Below, piece by piece: positions 11,571 to 23,483 of a stretch of 64,000 bases of DNA. Location: NCBI GenBank assembly GCA_029964075.1, contig CM057141.1, positions 10,788,001-10,852,000 on the forward strand, in the 5' to 3' direction. This stretch comes from Patiria pectinifera (Eukaryota > Echinodermata > Asteroidea > Valvatida > Asterinidae). The notes under the pieces are model-generated. The model saw only the letters and a list, made by a program, of their open reading frames with translations, was not told the DNA's origin and did not search any database. The position numbers and the translations under genes are program-made. Position 1 is the first letter of the stretch. Each line of letters opens with the position of its first letter.

Positions 11571-12332
11571 CCACTAGTGTGGCCGCGGTGTGCTGCGCTG
11601 AACCTCTAGCCACACACCGTGGTACCGCGCACTACTGAGGGCGTTTTCATAAAATTTACAGGTAGTTTCTTAAATATGGTTGTATTCTATGATCCCATCT
11701 ATCACTTCTGTATCCCATCTATCACTTCTGGGATGCTTAGGTGTAATGATGTTCAATTTTCCGAGATATTCTTGAATCTTTCTGGAGCCCATATGCACTC
11801 GTGAAACGTCTGGTGATGGCAGCCATTTTGAATGTGACAAGAGATGACCTCAAGCTGCGACGTCGCGTTTATGCAAATTGCTTGTCGAGCGAGGGCGCGA
11901 GTTGCAAATGCGAAGGCTGTTTCCTGTGTCGCGCGCGTCGTCCAAGCCGTCGACATCGATGCCCGCGCAGCGCATGCGCAGGGTATTATTTTCATTTTTG
12001 ATTGGAACAGGAAACAGCCGTCGCATTTGCAACTCGCGCCCTCGCTCGACAAGCAATTTTCATGAACGCGACGTCACAGCTTGAGGTCATCTCTTGTCAC
12101 ATTCAAAATGGCTGCCATCACCAGACGTTTCACCAGAAAGATTCACGAATATCTCGGAAAATTGAACATCATTACACCTAAGCATCCCAGAAGTGATAGA
12201 TGGGACATCATAGAATACAACCATATGTAAGAAACTGAATGTAATTCTTATGAAAACGTCCTCAGTAGTGCGCGGTACCACGGTGTGTGGCCAGAGGTTC
12301 AGCGCAGCATACCGCGGCCACACTAGTGGGGC
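11570..12332. mobile_element. large foldback element, arms about 350 bp
   Basis: CCCACTAGTGTGGCCGCGG at the left end and its complement at the right end start two arms that stay nearly complementary to the centre near 11945-12005. The arms include GCACTACTGAGG, ATGGCAGCCATTTTGAATGT and GCTTGTCGAGCGAGGGCGCG. Transcribed, it would form one very long hairpin. There is no ORF of note; the overlapping open frames arise from the palindrome. Confidence 0.9.
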
Positions 12333-12656
12333 TAGTTGATCTATAACTCTGAAATGTTTTAGAACGATTGACATTTGGATCATGGGACCATTTTTTTTGG
12401 GTGGAAAATATGAGTTTTTACTCACCAGCCTCGCGTTGCCGATCCGACGAATACAGCGGTCATGTTCGTATGTGTTTACATACATGTACGTTGCACGTGC
12501 GCTGATCTTCGCGTAACCTCAGCAGGTCAACTGTACATTCGGCTCGACCATTTGGGATGGAAGGGGGATTGTATGCTTTGCATTGCAAAACAGTACATGT
12601 ACATCATGATGTATGTCATTTCGGCGCGCTGAATACGTTGCGCTGTGTCATTACAA

Positions 12657-12741
12657 GTTGTCAGTTTTGGTGGACTGTTTTAAAATTAGAAAAAAAGGGA
12701 TGAAAAGATCCCTCAGTAAACAGTCCACCAAAACTGACAAC
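12657..12741. repeat. 24-base perfect hairpin
   Basis: GTTGTCAGTTTTGGTGGACT (plus GTTT) is matched exactly by its complement, with a 37-base AT-rich loop. It may be a tiny foldback insertion. The size is close to a small-RNA precursor, but nothing else supports that. Confidence 0.8.
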
Positions 12742-12995
12742 TTTTAACGACACAGAAGGCTTCTAATTCTAGAAGTAGTAGGGCCCCTGTTTTGTTTTGA
12801 TCAAATTAGAGTCAAAAATGTTTTTTATTGCTCAAAAATCACCTTCACAATCAAAAGCAGACTTTCCTCAATTCTAATGACACCCTTTTTGCAATTTTAA
12901 ACAGCTTCTTGGGTAGAAATCACTATTTTCCTGCGCGGTTTGTGCCTTGTGATTCAGCGCGCCGTGCGTGCTCACGGTACATCGCGCGGTGTTTC

Positions 12996-13474
12996 GGGAC
13001 AACTCAACCGTTGAGACAACTCGACCATTAAGACACCTCGACCGTTGAGATAACTCAACTGTTAAGACACCTGGACCGTTGGGACAACTCGAATCAGGAC
13101 AATTCGACTGTTGGGAAAGTCGACTTTGTCATGGAGACAACCAACCAGGACCGTGCGAGACGTTGTACAAGATTTAAACATGTAACAGCGCACGTGGTAT
13201 TTTCCACAATTGAGAGCCCGTCGATGTTTGGGCATTTGCGTTGCGGGTAAATACTTAAAAGTCGCATAATCTGTAACAGGACCGTGTGCTGGGACCCGGC
13301 CAGGTGAACGGTGGTACGGCATGCACAAAGTGGGCAGAGCGGTGGCTGTCATCCCCCCCCCCCCCTAAAAAAAAATGTGAGTCGACTTGTCTCAACGCAC
13401 AAATTGTCTTTTCATTTGACGCACAGACGGTCGAGTTGTCCCAACGGTCGAGTTGTCTCAACGGTCGAGTTGTT
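12996..13474. mobile_element. inverted-repeat element with tandem-array ends (AACTCGACCGTTGAGAC)
   Basis: The left end (12996-13125) has about seven degenerate copies of a 16-17 base unit (GACAACTCGACCGTTGA). The right end (13425-13474) has three copies in reverse orientation (ACGGTCGAGTTGTC). The interior has no coding potential, and a C run and A run near 13355 mark slippage. Confidence 0.8.
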
Positions 13475-13796
13475 TGAACCCCCCCCCCAACTACTACCAG
13501 CGCTCCACCGAATAGGCATACTTTGACCACACAGTTATATGACACACGGTATGCATTTTGTGCATACCCTCGAGGACAAAAGACCCCCAAAAACTGGTAA
13601 AGAGAGATAAATGAGAAAGACAGTTACCCTGGGTTGATCTACACACTCATGACATGCCATAAGACCCCTTAAATTGTTCCCAACAAGCGGTAGTTTTGAA
13701 AAACAAACAAAATATTCTGATAAACTTACTGCTCACAATTAAATGTATCTGCCGAGTTGTTCAATCCATTTCATTGCTCTTCCCTTGAGGGCGTGT

Positions 13797-13984
13797 GTGA
13801 CGTCACCGTCGTCAATCATAGAAGAACAAGTCGCGCTCAATCAGTGACTGTTATGTGTAGTGATATGTGCCCCGTGCTGCATGACAAGTGTGGGTTTTTG
13901 GCGTGGGGCACATATCATTACACCAAACAGTCATTGATTCAGCGTGATTCGTTTTTCTTCGATAGTGACGTCACACATGCCCTC
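13797..13984. mobile_element. compact foldback MITE, 188 bp
   Basis: GAGGGCGTGTGTGACGTCAC at the left pairs with GTGACGTCACACATGCCCTC at the right. Pairing continues for about 85 bases per arm (GATATGTGCCCCG against GGGGCACATATC) to a small central loop. Confidence 0.85.
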
Positions 13985-14436
13985 AGTGGGCTGTGTTGTT
14001 GGTAAGATAAAGTATACGAACTGCAGCTGCATTCCGCCATCACTGAACTTGACATTTCTTGTGTTTTTTATTGAATGGAAAATCAATATTGTAAAATCAA
14101 AAATCAGGGTGGGTTGGTGGGTCAAACAAATTTTAAAAAAATCAAAATTTAAAACATCGAAAATTTTGAATGGCCCCTTATCCAAACCCAGATTATCTCA
14201 ACAAATACTTCATACCATGCAGCAGTCATTCATGAAGCTACAATGTAATAATCGACTTCAAACGGAACAAGAAAGACTAAAATGTGAAATTTGTGTATGA
14301 TTTTGGTGGCGATTCTCCAGAAAACCTCCAATTTATTTCCCTTCATAAATACGTTTCCCATCAAAAAAATCTACACTTTTCAATTCAAAAGTTAAAACAA
14401 GTCAAAAATTATAAATCTTCAACGATTTTGATCAAC

Positions 14437-15335
14437 AGAACACCCCTCTAGCCATACAATGGTAGGGCCCTCTGGTAAACAACTCCTTATATGGAGATTG
14501 ACTCGTGCGTTGCGCGTACTGCGTGATGTGGCGCACAATGCAGATGTACTGTAGAAGTGTGAATTGAGGACTGTGAAATACTGACTCACTGCTACCGGTA
14601 GTATTGGGCATGCCCACATGAGGATTGTGAACGTTCAACCAATAAAACGGTGCTGGCACCAGATTTTATCGGAGTCCAAATTTCATGTGACACTGGAGAA
14701 GTGTTTAAGACCAGCCAGCCATGTCTTTATCAACCATTTAGAACCGGCCACGTGATGGTCTCTCGACCAATAGGAATGGGTAAACTGTCGTAGGTATATG
14801 ATTTGTGTATCAGTAGAGTCAGCGACAGTCAAACTTAATAAAAGTGCAAAGATAAAGTGTCTTACTCACTCAGATGTGTCGCAGAATGACAAAGCCAAAG
14901 ACCATTCAGAAGTGAGGCCGCTATTTGCACGCTTAAGATTTGATATGAATTCAGTGAATGACACTTTTTCTTACGCCATTAAAATGCATTCATAAATACC
15001 TAAGACAGTTTAGCCATTCCTATTGGTCGAGAGCCCATCATGTGGCCGGTCTTAAACGGATGATAAAGACATGGCTAGCTGGTCTTAAAACACTTTTCCA
15101 GTGTCACATGAAATTTGGACTCCTAAAAATCCAGTGCTCTTACTGTTTTATTGGTTGAACGTTCGTAGGCATGCTCAGTACTCGGAATTTTATGGTCCTA
15201 AATTCACAACGCAACGCCCCAGGTGCATTCTGCGCGACATCGCGCAGTACGCGCGACGCGCATGCCAATCTCCATAAAAGGAGTTGTTTACATCTTACTC
15301 GCCAGCTGGACACTCCATTATTTAGCTAAAGGGGT
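14437..15335. mobile_element. foldback element, arms about 350 bp
   Basis: Left arm 14437-14800 (AACAACTCCTTATATGGAG, GTTCAACCAATAAAAC, CGACCAATAGGAATGGGTAA) is repeated in reverse at 14985-15335. A unique centre of about 185 bases separates them. Single arms recur at 18146-18270, 27830-28080 and 53890-54270. Confidence 0.85.
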
Positions 15336-15426
15336 GTTTCAAACAATATGACATGAACTTGTTGAACAAAATTGTTTTTTTGTTTACCGAAAAGTTTTGA
15401 ATTTTTTTGACCGAAAATGTATGAAA

Positions 15427-15571
15427 GGGAATAAATATGTGATTTGTCAGTATTATACACTCTGTTTAAGAGTCTGGTTGCTGATAATTACCCGAGCCGA
15501 AAGCACCCAGACTCAAAGCGGTATTAAACAGAGTGATGAAAACCTGCAAAGCACATGACACATTTATTCCC
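15427..15571. mobile_element. hairpin module GGGAATAAATATGTG..CACATTTATTCCC
   Basis: The outer GGGAATAAATATGTG and an inner CACTCTGTTTAAGAGTCTG are both mirrored, around GATAATTACCCGAG. The same module stands beside a foldback arm at 53661-53799, so it belongs to that element family. Confidence 0.8.
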
Positions 15572-18145
15572 TTAGTAACATTGGTGGGTAATTATGTCCT
15601 TAAAAATTTAGTAAGAAAAAAAAAGGCTCAAATTGAAGAAAGGACTGGCACCAAAAACCTGAAATGGCATTGCTCGAAAGAAAGCAATCATTGAATTTGG
15701 TTTAGAATTATCCCTGCCAATCATTCCGGTTCAAACTTTTTTTTTTAAGAAGGCCTATAAATAATTGATTTCTGTTACCACAGCATGCCTGTTCAATACA
15801 GAGAACCATGCCCTCTCATATGGAATGATAGTGAAATCAAATTTTAGTGTTTGGTGCTTCTTTGGTTTACATATGTGTTATTGACCTCAGAGATATTTCT
15901 TAGTTTTGTGTCCATTGGTGCATAACCTTGCATTGTTACACATCTAAAAATACATTTTCATCATTTGGCAATTCAACCTGAAAGTGGACACGGCAAAAAA
16001 AGTGGAAAATTTATAAAATCTTCAGAACTACAAGCATCACAACCCGAAATGTTGTATCAAATTAAAGGGGACAATAAGACCTTTCATAGAGAATGTGGTA
16101 GTATTTTTTATTTATTTTTTTTAGAATGGTTTCGAAGCTAAAATTATAGATTTAGGTAGTCATTTTCACATGCAAAACGCAAGTGTTTATTGTGAGTTTT
16201 TGTTTTTTAGGCACAGAAAAAGATTCATGTTTTATAACAAATAATAAAACAGAGAACTTATCGGTAGAATACTATAACTCAGCTAGTAAGTTTAAATGTA
16301 TCACGTGTGTGAAGTTGATTTCAGACGTGTACATATGTAACATTCATAGCGTTTTAATATAACATCTGTAACAACACAAATATAATGTTTCCATAAAACA
16401 TCAAAGTAGCTTTTTTGTAAAATGACATTGTATTAAATTCCTGCAAGAAACTTGTACATATCAACGAGTATATAAATTACAAATCCATGTACCTATGCGT
16501 ATACATACATGTGCATAATTAATATGCTTTACAGTGACATACATGTCAGGGTCATTCTGTAAAGTTAAGGTCTAAAATGTGATATTTGTCAGGTCCCTGT
16601 TACCTTGGTAAATTGTGATTTGCCATTCAAGTATTGGGTGGGTATACATGTAGTTTGCTATTAGTAATCACTCTCGGAAGACGACGCTGTGAAGGAGTGC
16701 ATCAGAATTATATAAATGTAATGTAGATGTAACAGAGACAGAAAGAAAAGAAGACCCCAATGTATAGAATGACCCCGTTATCAATAATCAATAGAATTAT
16801 TAACATAACACTGTGCATACATGCTGATGCATGTACAGGAAAGGGCATTTTGCACTTTGACCTTCCTCAACAAACAAAACAATCTATTTTTGGCAGCCTT
16901 GACACATACATGTACATGCACCTGTACTTGTACTGGTACTGTACTGTGCTGTCCATAGTTAGTACACTGTACTGTGGAAGTGTACTGTGATAAATGTTCA
17001 TTTACCCAAGTCCTAGCTGTACGGCAAGATAAAACAGAGGGTATGTATGTTCATGGAGGTCTAATTCTACCTCCATGGTATGTTGTGTAATTTGTGAGAC
17101 ATTTGTGTAATTGTAATGTAAATGGTCTGCAGGTTACATGTACATTGTGTACATGTACACTTGCTCTGTTGTCCTCATTGTTGACGTTCTGTTTTAGACT
17201 ACCTGGAACAGATACTATCTGTGGGCGCGGACATCCATGCATTTTTTTACATTGACTTAGCTCTAGCTCCCAGACCTATGTTCTTGAAACTCAATGGTTC
17301 TTGAGTCTGGAGTGCTAATTGGTATTAAACATATAGCAACCGATGAAAATTGGTGTGCAAATGAATAGATGTTTTCATTGGATGACGTCAGCCCGCCCAG
17401 GGCTACCTATGGTTACACGAGCCTCGATCGCTAGAAGGGTGGTGGTGGAAAGGGAGGGGCGTGTGACATCACCATGAATTGGGTGGGGTTTTTTTCAAAA
17501 AAAGTGTCATCCTGTTGGCAAAATTGAGTGTCTCTTGGTAATTATGCTGCAACAAATAGCACCACATAATTTCCAATAGTGCCCACGATTGCCACTTAGT
17601 ACATCACCCCCAAAAAAGTCAGATGGTGTCTTCCCCCCCCCCCCCCACATTTTTTCTGAAAAAAATGCTAGGCTACCTTCCACCACGGATGGCCTGTCAG
17701 TAAAAACATCCCCCCCCCCCCAAAAAAAAAAAAAAGTTGCTCTGGCAACACCCCGAAGCTTGGAATTTTTTTGCGTCGAACAAAGGTTCTCTACCAACTG
17801 AGCTATTCAGGCGATGTATTAGCAACTTCTCAATAAGTTACTGTCGTTGTTCAAGGGCGCTAGTCAGAAGCCAAACTAAAAGGTCTGTTTATTTGAAGTT
17901 GATCACATTCCGTATTTCTGCTTATTTGCCTACTTAGGTTATGTTTTTAAATATTTTTTTATTTATTTCTCGTTTTGTCTCATTCTACAGCACTCCCACT
18001 TTCTACCTCAATCATCTCGTGCTAGAAGGCTCCGGTTTGGCACCTTCATCACTACATCACTCATAGCATCAAGGGGCATAGGGTTTTGGTCAAGCAGTCA
18101 GCCAGGTAGGTAGTACAGTTTGAATCCCCAACACTGCTTTAAACT
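15572..18145. other. gene-free stretch
   Basis: It is AT-rich, with no convincing exon. A CTGTACTTGTACTGG repeat lies near 16920. C runs at 17630 and 17710 flank an inverted pair of AAAAAATG-type text. A tRNA-like fragment is noted at 17785-17815. Confidence 0.45.
17783..17817 (-). repeat. tRNA-like fragment (A-box half)
   Basis: On the minus strand it reads TGAATAGCTCAGTTGGTAGA, typical of the D-arm half of a tRNA. The following bases do not form a good anticodon or TPsiC arm, so it is a remnant or SINE head, not a tRNA gene. Confidence 0.5.
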
Positions 18146-18270
18146 CTCCTTATAATGGAGATTGGCACGCGTGCGGCGCGTACTGAATGATGTGGCGCAG
18201 AATGCAGCGGTGTTTTACTTGATGGGCTCTCAACCAATAGGAATGGGTGAATTGTCTCAGGTATAATGAA
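18146..18270 (+). repeat. partial arm of the 14.4-15.3 kb foldback family
   Basis: CTCCTTATAATGGAGATTGG, GATGTGGCGCAGAATGCAG and CAACCAATAGGAATGGGTGA match the left arm of that element, with an internal deletion. Confidence 0.7.
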
Positions 18271-18860
18271 TTTAAAAAAAACCTATTTAAAGAAATAATA
18301 GTATACTCCTAACAGTCCTGAATCCTTGAGTTATATATTTTTTCACACACCATGATAGTTAGGGTTAACGGACAAAAACAGATGTATTCAGTCATATTTT
18401 GTACTGTAAAGTGTATTTGTAGTTTAGGAATTTGATACAGATTGACAGCACAAGAGAGATGATAGTAGTTCATTTTGCCCAATTGATTGTTTTGTTCTGT
18501 AAAGGAAGATAGCATCAAAAGTGCATAGGAAATGACTCAAACTCATGATGGGCAGTGTGGCATTGGCCCTTTCTTGCAGGTCATTGTGTCCAAAAGTGAA
18601 TTTGGATCTACATGTATTATCCACACGTCCACTGCGCTAGCAACACCAAACCGTCCCTAAACCACCCCCCCCCCCAAAAAAAAAACACCACAACTTTGTC
18701 TCCATTTTGGGCTATGTTTTTTTTTTTAGATGCAAAAATTGCGTCATTATTTAGTCCACTCAGCAGTGTTATCAAAAATGCTTCTAAAGAGAGTTGTGGT
18801 GTGTGTACAGAGATCATGCATGTTGGCATCCGTTCAAAATCTCAATCATGTTGCTCTAAT

Positions 18861-19113
18861 GTGATTAGGATTTATTTGACATTGTCCTTCCCAGAACCAA
18901 GCATATGGAGTTGCTGTATACAGTGTTACGTCAGACACTGAAAGAATTTTCTTCCGCGACAACAGGTTACCAGCCAAAATGCAGCATTTATTGACATGGA
19001 CTGGTACCCGGCCAAATTTTACCCAGCACTCATATTTGTCTTGTCTTGTTGCGATACTGCCCAACACCCCTAAATATAGGGGGCCAACCGGGCAGGGTTT
19101 GGTGCGCTTGATG
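18861..19113 (-). mobile_element. 3' end of a LINE, 5'-truncated copy
   Basis: It is about 95% like 21597-21854, the 3' flank of a recognisable LINE ORF. On the minus strand it ends TTGACATAAATCC-type text (GTCAAATAAATCCTAATCAC). Shared landmarks are CCCAACACCCCTAAATATAG and TGGTACCCGGCCAAATTTTA. It is a typical 5'-truncated retrocopy. Confidence 0.75.
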
Positions 19114-21596
19114 TCACAAGGTGTGATTTATATTTTTAAATCATGTTGCAGTTTTTGTATTCATCATTGGGTTTGTTCAAGTCAAGGAGTAATAGACTTT
19201 CTTTTTTTTTGCTTTTTTATTATAAAACCCCCACAGCACCGAGAGTGTAGTAAGCTATTCAAAGAAAGCATGCAGAGAGTAGTGTTACATGTATGTAGAT
19301 TTAAGTGAATTAAATCAATGCTTGAGTGATTTTGGGCTTCAAGGCATACCCAGGTATGTGTGCTGATAGGCACTACCATCTCTACCATCTCAGCCTGTGT
19401 GGTGTATGCATGGGTAGTCAACCTGTGCGGTGCTGTACATATACTGCGTGTATTGTACATAGGGCGTGGCCCTCAAGCCAAGCCAGAGCCAGTTCTCCAA
19501 AACTGTAAGTTTATTTTATTGGGTGATATTTACTTTCATTATGAATGGCTTATTAGGTGTTGGGCCTCAGCCCAACACCTATTGTTATTGTATGAATTTA
19601 CTATTATTAATGTTCTCCTCAGCATATCCTTCTCCAGAACTGTCTGTCAAAATGAAAACATATATGAATTTCAATTGTCAATACATGAATGCCCAACCCA
19701 CTGAACATGTGCCTATTTGCAATTACGTCATCATGACGTCATCATGGGTCACGTGACGTCACTTCAAAAAATAATAAATTTAATCTTTAAAATTCAATAT
19801 AAAATCAACCGTGAGAGACCGGAACTTGAATTTTGCGGGAATCAACATGATAATATATGATCTTCATTTGATCTTGTGTGCGTCAAATCACGTGACCCTT
19901 CCTTCCGGTCGAAACCGGAAGTGCCTAATAATTTGAAAGTGGAAAAAGATATGAACTTGCTTTCAACGATGTTAGCATGTGGGTGGGTTTATCTTTCCAA
20001 AAATATGAATGGTGATGCCATCAAGTGTTGGAGCTATAATCAAGTTTTGTGCTTTAAATGGCACTTTAATAATAGGTCTAAAACTTCCCAAAGTTTCGTT
20101 TCAATAAGTAAACTTGGAGATGCCCTGCCGCCCCCTTGAAATTTGAAGTTGAACACACCTACGTCTTGAAACGCTCATGCCACGTACATTGTGTGTACAG
20201 CAAATGGGGATGATTACGTACAAAGGGAAATTCCTGAAAACCAGTGCGCTATGATTGCGTACAAAAGGGAATTCCCCGTGCTTGCTTTTTGAGTGTCTGG
20301 TTTTACGACTGTTGTATGTTAACTATTGAGCTTCAAGTAACGGCTGTTTGATGAACTAATGTATCTTAAGTGTTTACCAGTGTTTTGTACACGTTTATAT
20401 GACAACTCCTGAACGCAAGCACATTTCTGACTTCTGATGACGTCATATGATACTAAAAAAATTGGGCTGGCAAAACCGCCCAATTGGGCGCTTTTTTCTA
20501 AAAACATGCGCATTAGGGTAAAAAGGATATGGCGAGCAATATTTTGTATTGCGTCTATGGTTTACAGTACAGCAGCATACATGTACGCGTGCGCAGATCC
20601 TCACCTGACTCTTTTTAACTATCCTCTGTATACATGCGCTGTTTTTCAACCCTCATTATCAACATCAACAATCAACAATAACATCAACAATCAACGTCAA
20701 CATCAACAACAGCCTAACACCGTGTGGTTGTTCCTACAACCTCTAGTGGTTTTTTTATAAGTGAATTGTAAGTGATTTCTTTCGGAGGTAGATTTCTCAA
20801 GAAACTTGAGTTTGGTTAAGGAAAATTTGACCAAAGAAATTACCCTATGATGTATGCATGGGAGGGATCGAAATAGTGTAATTCGATTCAACTCACATTG
20901 AATGGGTTTTAGAGGAAAAGTGTTTGACTTTTTTCTTTAAAGGGCTTTCCCTGTGGGAATTGAGCATTCTTAGGTTCTTTGTGAACCAGATAGTTCTGTG
21001 TGAACAAGATTTAGCCAACTCCCAAGACTCAAGGTCTACTGGGAGAGTCCGGAGGGATATTCGGAACCGAGTCCTGTGTGGACCGTCAAGCATCAAGCCA
21101 GATTCCAAGGCCCAGAGAAGTCACCCAAGTTCCCCAAGCCCGGAGTTTCTCCGCCTTATTGGGACCGTCAAAACGCCGGAGGGGTTGTGTGTGACTGGTA
21201 CTTCAACTTGACCACCCGGGTCACAACTGTGAACTTTGGACGCAGCAAGTCCTTCAAAAGGGTTTGAACATTGACTGTTTAGGGTGTTGATTACATTTGT
21301 TTTGGGGTATTGGAAACGGCCGTATGATACTTAATACAGGATCCTGATAATGCCATGATATAGTTGAGTATCCGTCACTCAAAGTATAAGTAATCCATAT
21401 AGTGGCATAATTCAATTGAAATAATTTGTACATAGTAAATATCCGTTTGTTTAATATATTTATTTGTCGTAATTAAATAGTATTTTGTTTGGATCATACA
21501 AATTTTGCCGTCCGGAGTTTGATTTTCTGTCCTGCTGATTTGTCAAATAATATCCACTACTGTCCTCCATGGGAAAAACAGCCCCATGGTGTGACA
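19113..21596. other. gene-free stretch
   Basis: No exon is identified. It contains a CAACATCAACAATCAAC-type tract near 20655-20715. The frame over 21076-21267 looks somewhat coding (VCDWYFNLTTRVTTVNFGRS) but has no match I recognise. Confidence 0.4.
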
Positions 21597-22470
21597 GTGA
21601 TTAGGATTTATTTGACATTGTCCTTCCCAGAACCAAGCATACAGAGTTGCTGTACACAGTGTTATGTCAAGCACTGAAAGAATTTCCTCCGCGACAACAG
21701 GTTACCAGCCAAAATGCAGCATTTATTGACATGGACTGGTACCCGGCCAAATTTTACCCAGCACTCATATTTGTCTTGTCTTGTCTCGTTGCGATACTGC
21801 CCAACACCCCTAAATATAGGGGGCCAACCGGGCAGGGTTCGGTGCGCTTGATGACATTGCGGAGAGAGTGATGAGTTATTTGCTTTGCTGGCTCAGGTAG
21901 TTGTGTACTGCTTCTTTGAAGTTCTTGGATTGGAGCGATGGTTTCTGGTAAAGCGTTCCAATCGAGGATCGTGCCGGGGATGAAGGCAAATTTATAACAG
22001 TTTTTATTTGTAGCGATGGGTATGAAGCTGTTGAAAGCCAGTGATGTGGGTCTAAAGTTGCTTTCAACCGGACGCAGAATGTTTTGCACTGGTACGGCGA
22101 AGCGACCCGTGACCGCTTGTTGGAAGTTTGTGAGACGGCCTACTTTCCTTCTCTGTTGTAAATCTTCCCAGTTTAAGTCCTTTTTCATGGCTGTAACACT
22201 ACTTTTATGTCAGTATTCCCCTGTGACGAATCTAGCAGCCTTATCTTGAATTGCTTCTAGCTGGTCTATGAGCTTTTTAGTATAGGGATCCCATACTGAG
22301 GAACAGTAGTCCAATATTGGTCTGACCAAGATGTTATATGAGATTTCTTTGATATGTTTGGGACAGGCATATACGTTCTTTCTTACAAAACCCAAAGTTC
22401 AATTAGCTGTACATGATATTCTGTCAATGTGTGAGTTCCAGGACATATCATGACTTATTTGCTTACTAGC
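21597..22470 (-). mobile_element. LINE fragment: C-terminal part of a reverse transcriptase ORF plus 3' end
   Basis: On the minus strand, SHIDRISCTAN, then TLGFVRKNVYACPKHIKEIS, YNILVRPILDYCSSVWDPYT, IDQLEAIQDKAARFVTGEY and LNWEDLQQRRKVGRL form the typical end of CR1/jockey-like non-LTR reverse transcriptases. The text from TILDWNALPETI leads into the stop. Two in-frame stops break it (before TLGF and after TGEY). The 3' untranslated part runs to 21597. Confidence 0.88.
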
Positions 22471-22689
22471 AGTAGTTTCATATCGAGCAAGCTCATTCAC
22501 TCGAGCGCGGGATGGTTGGACTACTCTAGTCGAGTATTTGGAAGCGGAGCCTGAGGCACGGTCATATATCGCTGGTTTCCAATAGCCGCACGCATCATCT
22601 CCAATGGATTCTCAGGGAGCTGGAAGCCTGGACCCATGTGACATAGGCATGAGATTTTTCAGACTTTTGTCTGAAATCAGACTTTTTGA

Positions 22690-23270
22690 ATTTTGAGTGA
22701 GAGACATTATTGGTATAGAAAGATATGCAACTCGACGGAGGGCGACATCAGGATCAGGAAAGCCAAAGTTTGGAAGGGCCAGAACGACATGAGGAAGATC
22801 TGGAATTCAACGATGTCTAGGGAGGTCAAGATCTCCTTCTTTCTCGAATCAGTCCTCCTCTATGGATGCGAAACATGGTCGCTCACCTCTTCCCTTAATG
22901 ACTGTTACACCCGCATGCTGCGGTCAGCTCTCAGTATCTCCTGGCCGGAGAAAGTGACCAACGTTGTCCTTTACATAGACCTCCCGAGGGTGCGTGACAA
23001 AATAGCGTCATGCCGGATGCGAGTTGCAGGTAAACTGTCTGCGTCACCCTGAGCTCAAGGCTCACAAGGTGGTTCTGTGGGAGCTGAAACATGGCAGGAC
23101 TAGGCAGGGTAGGCAAGCTATATCCTATATGGGGGTGCTGAAGAAAGACACTGGAGTGGAGACTGCCGGCGAGCTTGCCACCCTTATGGGGGACCAGAAG
23201 GAGTGGGGCATTCGGAGCATGGCTGTGGCGAACTTGATGATGATATGCATACTTCATCAATTTTCAGACT
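22690..23270 (+). mobile_element. second LINE fragment, opposite strand and different family
   Basis: STEGDIRIRKAKVWKGQNDM, SVLLYGCETWSLTSSL, DCYTRMLRSALSISW and then, after a frameshift near 23036, LRHPELKAHKVVLWELKHGR belong to the thumb/C-terminal region of another endonuclease-reverse transcriptase LINE type. It ends about 200 bases before RMDN1 exon 1. Confidence 0.85.
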
Positions 23271-23483
23271 CTTTTTTAATTTGACAATCTCATCCCTAGT
23301 GACAGGAGTCATTCGCACATTGCTTTTTGTGCGTAAGTGTAAGTTACATCACAAATCATCACTAGTCACATAATGGTCCTCGCCGAGCTTGCTTCAAGCA
23401 GCTCTATGGTCAGTACAAGTTTAACTAGTATCCTACACAAATTTCTGACTGTTTTGTTTTGCTCAGATACTAAAGACTCCACA

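Noticed and set aside
11753-12084. Several overlapping open frames of 66-99 codons on both strands
   Set aside because: They lie in the foldback arms. Mirror-image open frames such as CKCDGCF/CKCEGCF text on opposite strands are a consequence of the palindrome, not genes.
17783-17817. tRNA gene
   Set aside because: Only the D-arm half is good. No anticodon stem or TPsiC arm can be completed.
22190-23284. Reverse-transcriptase-like frames on both strands taken as host genes
   Set aside because: They are C-terminal pieces of two LINE families with stops or frameshifts, next to a 3' end that recurs elsewhere, so they are transposon relics.
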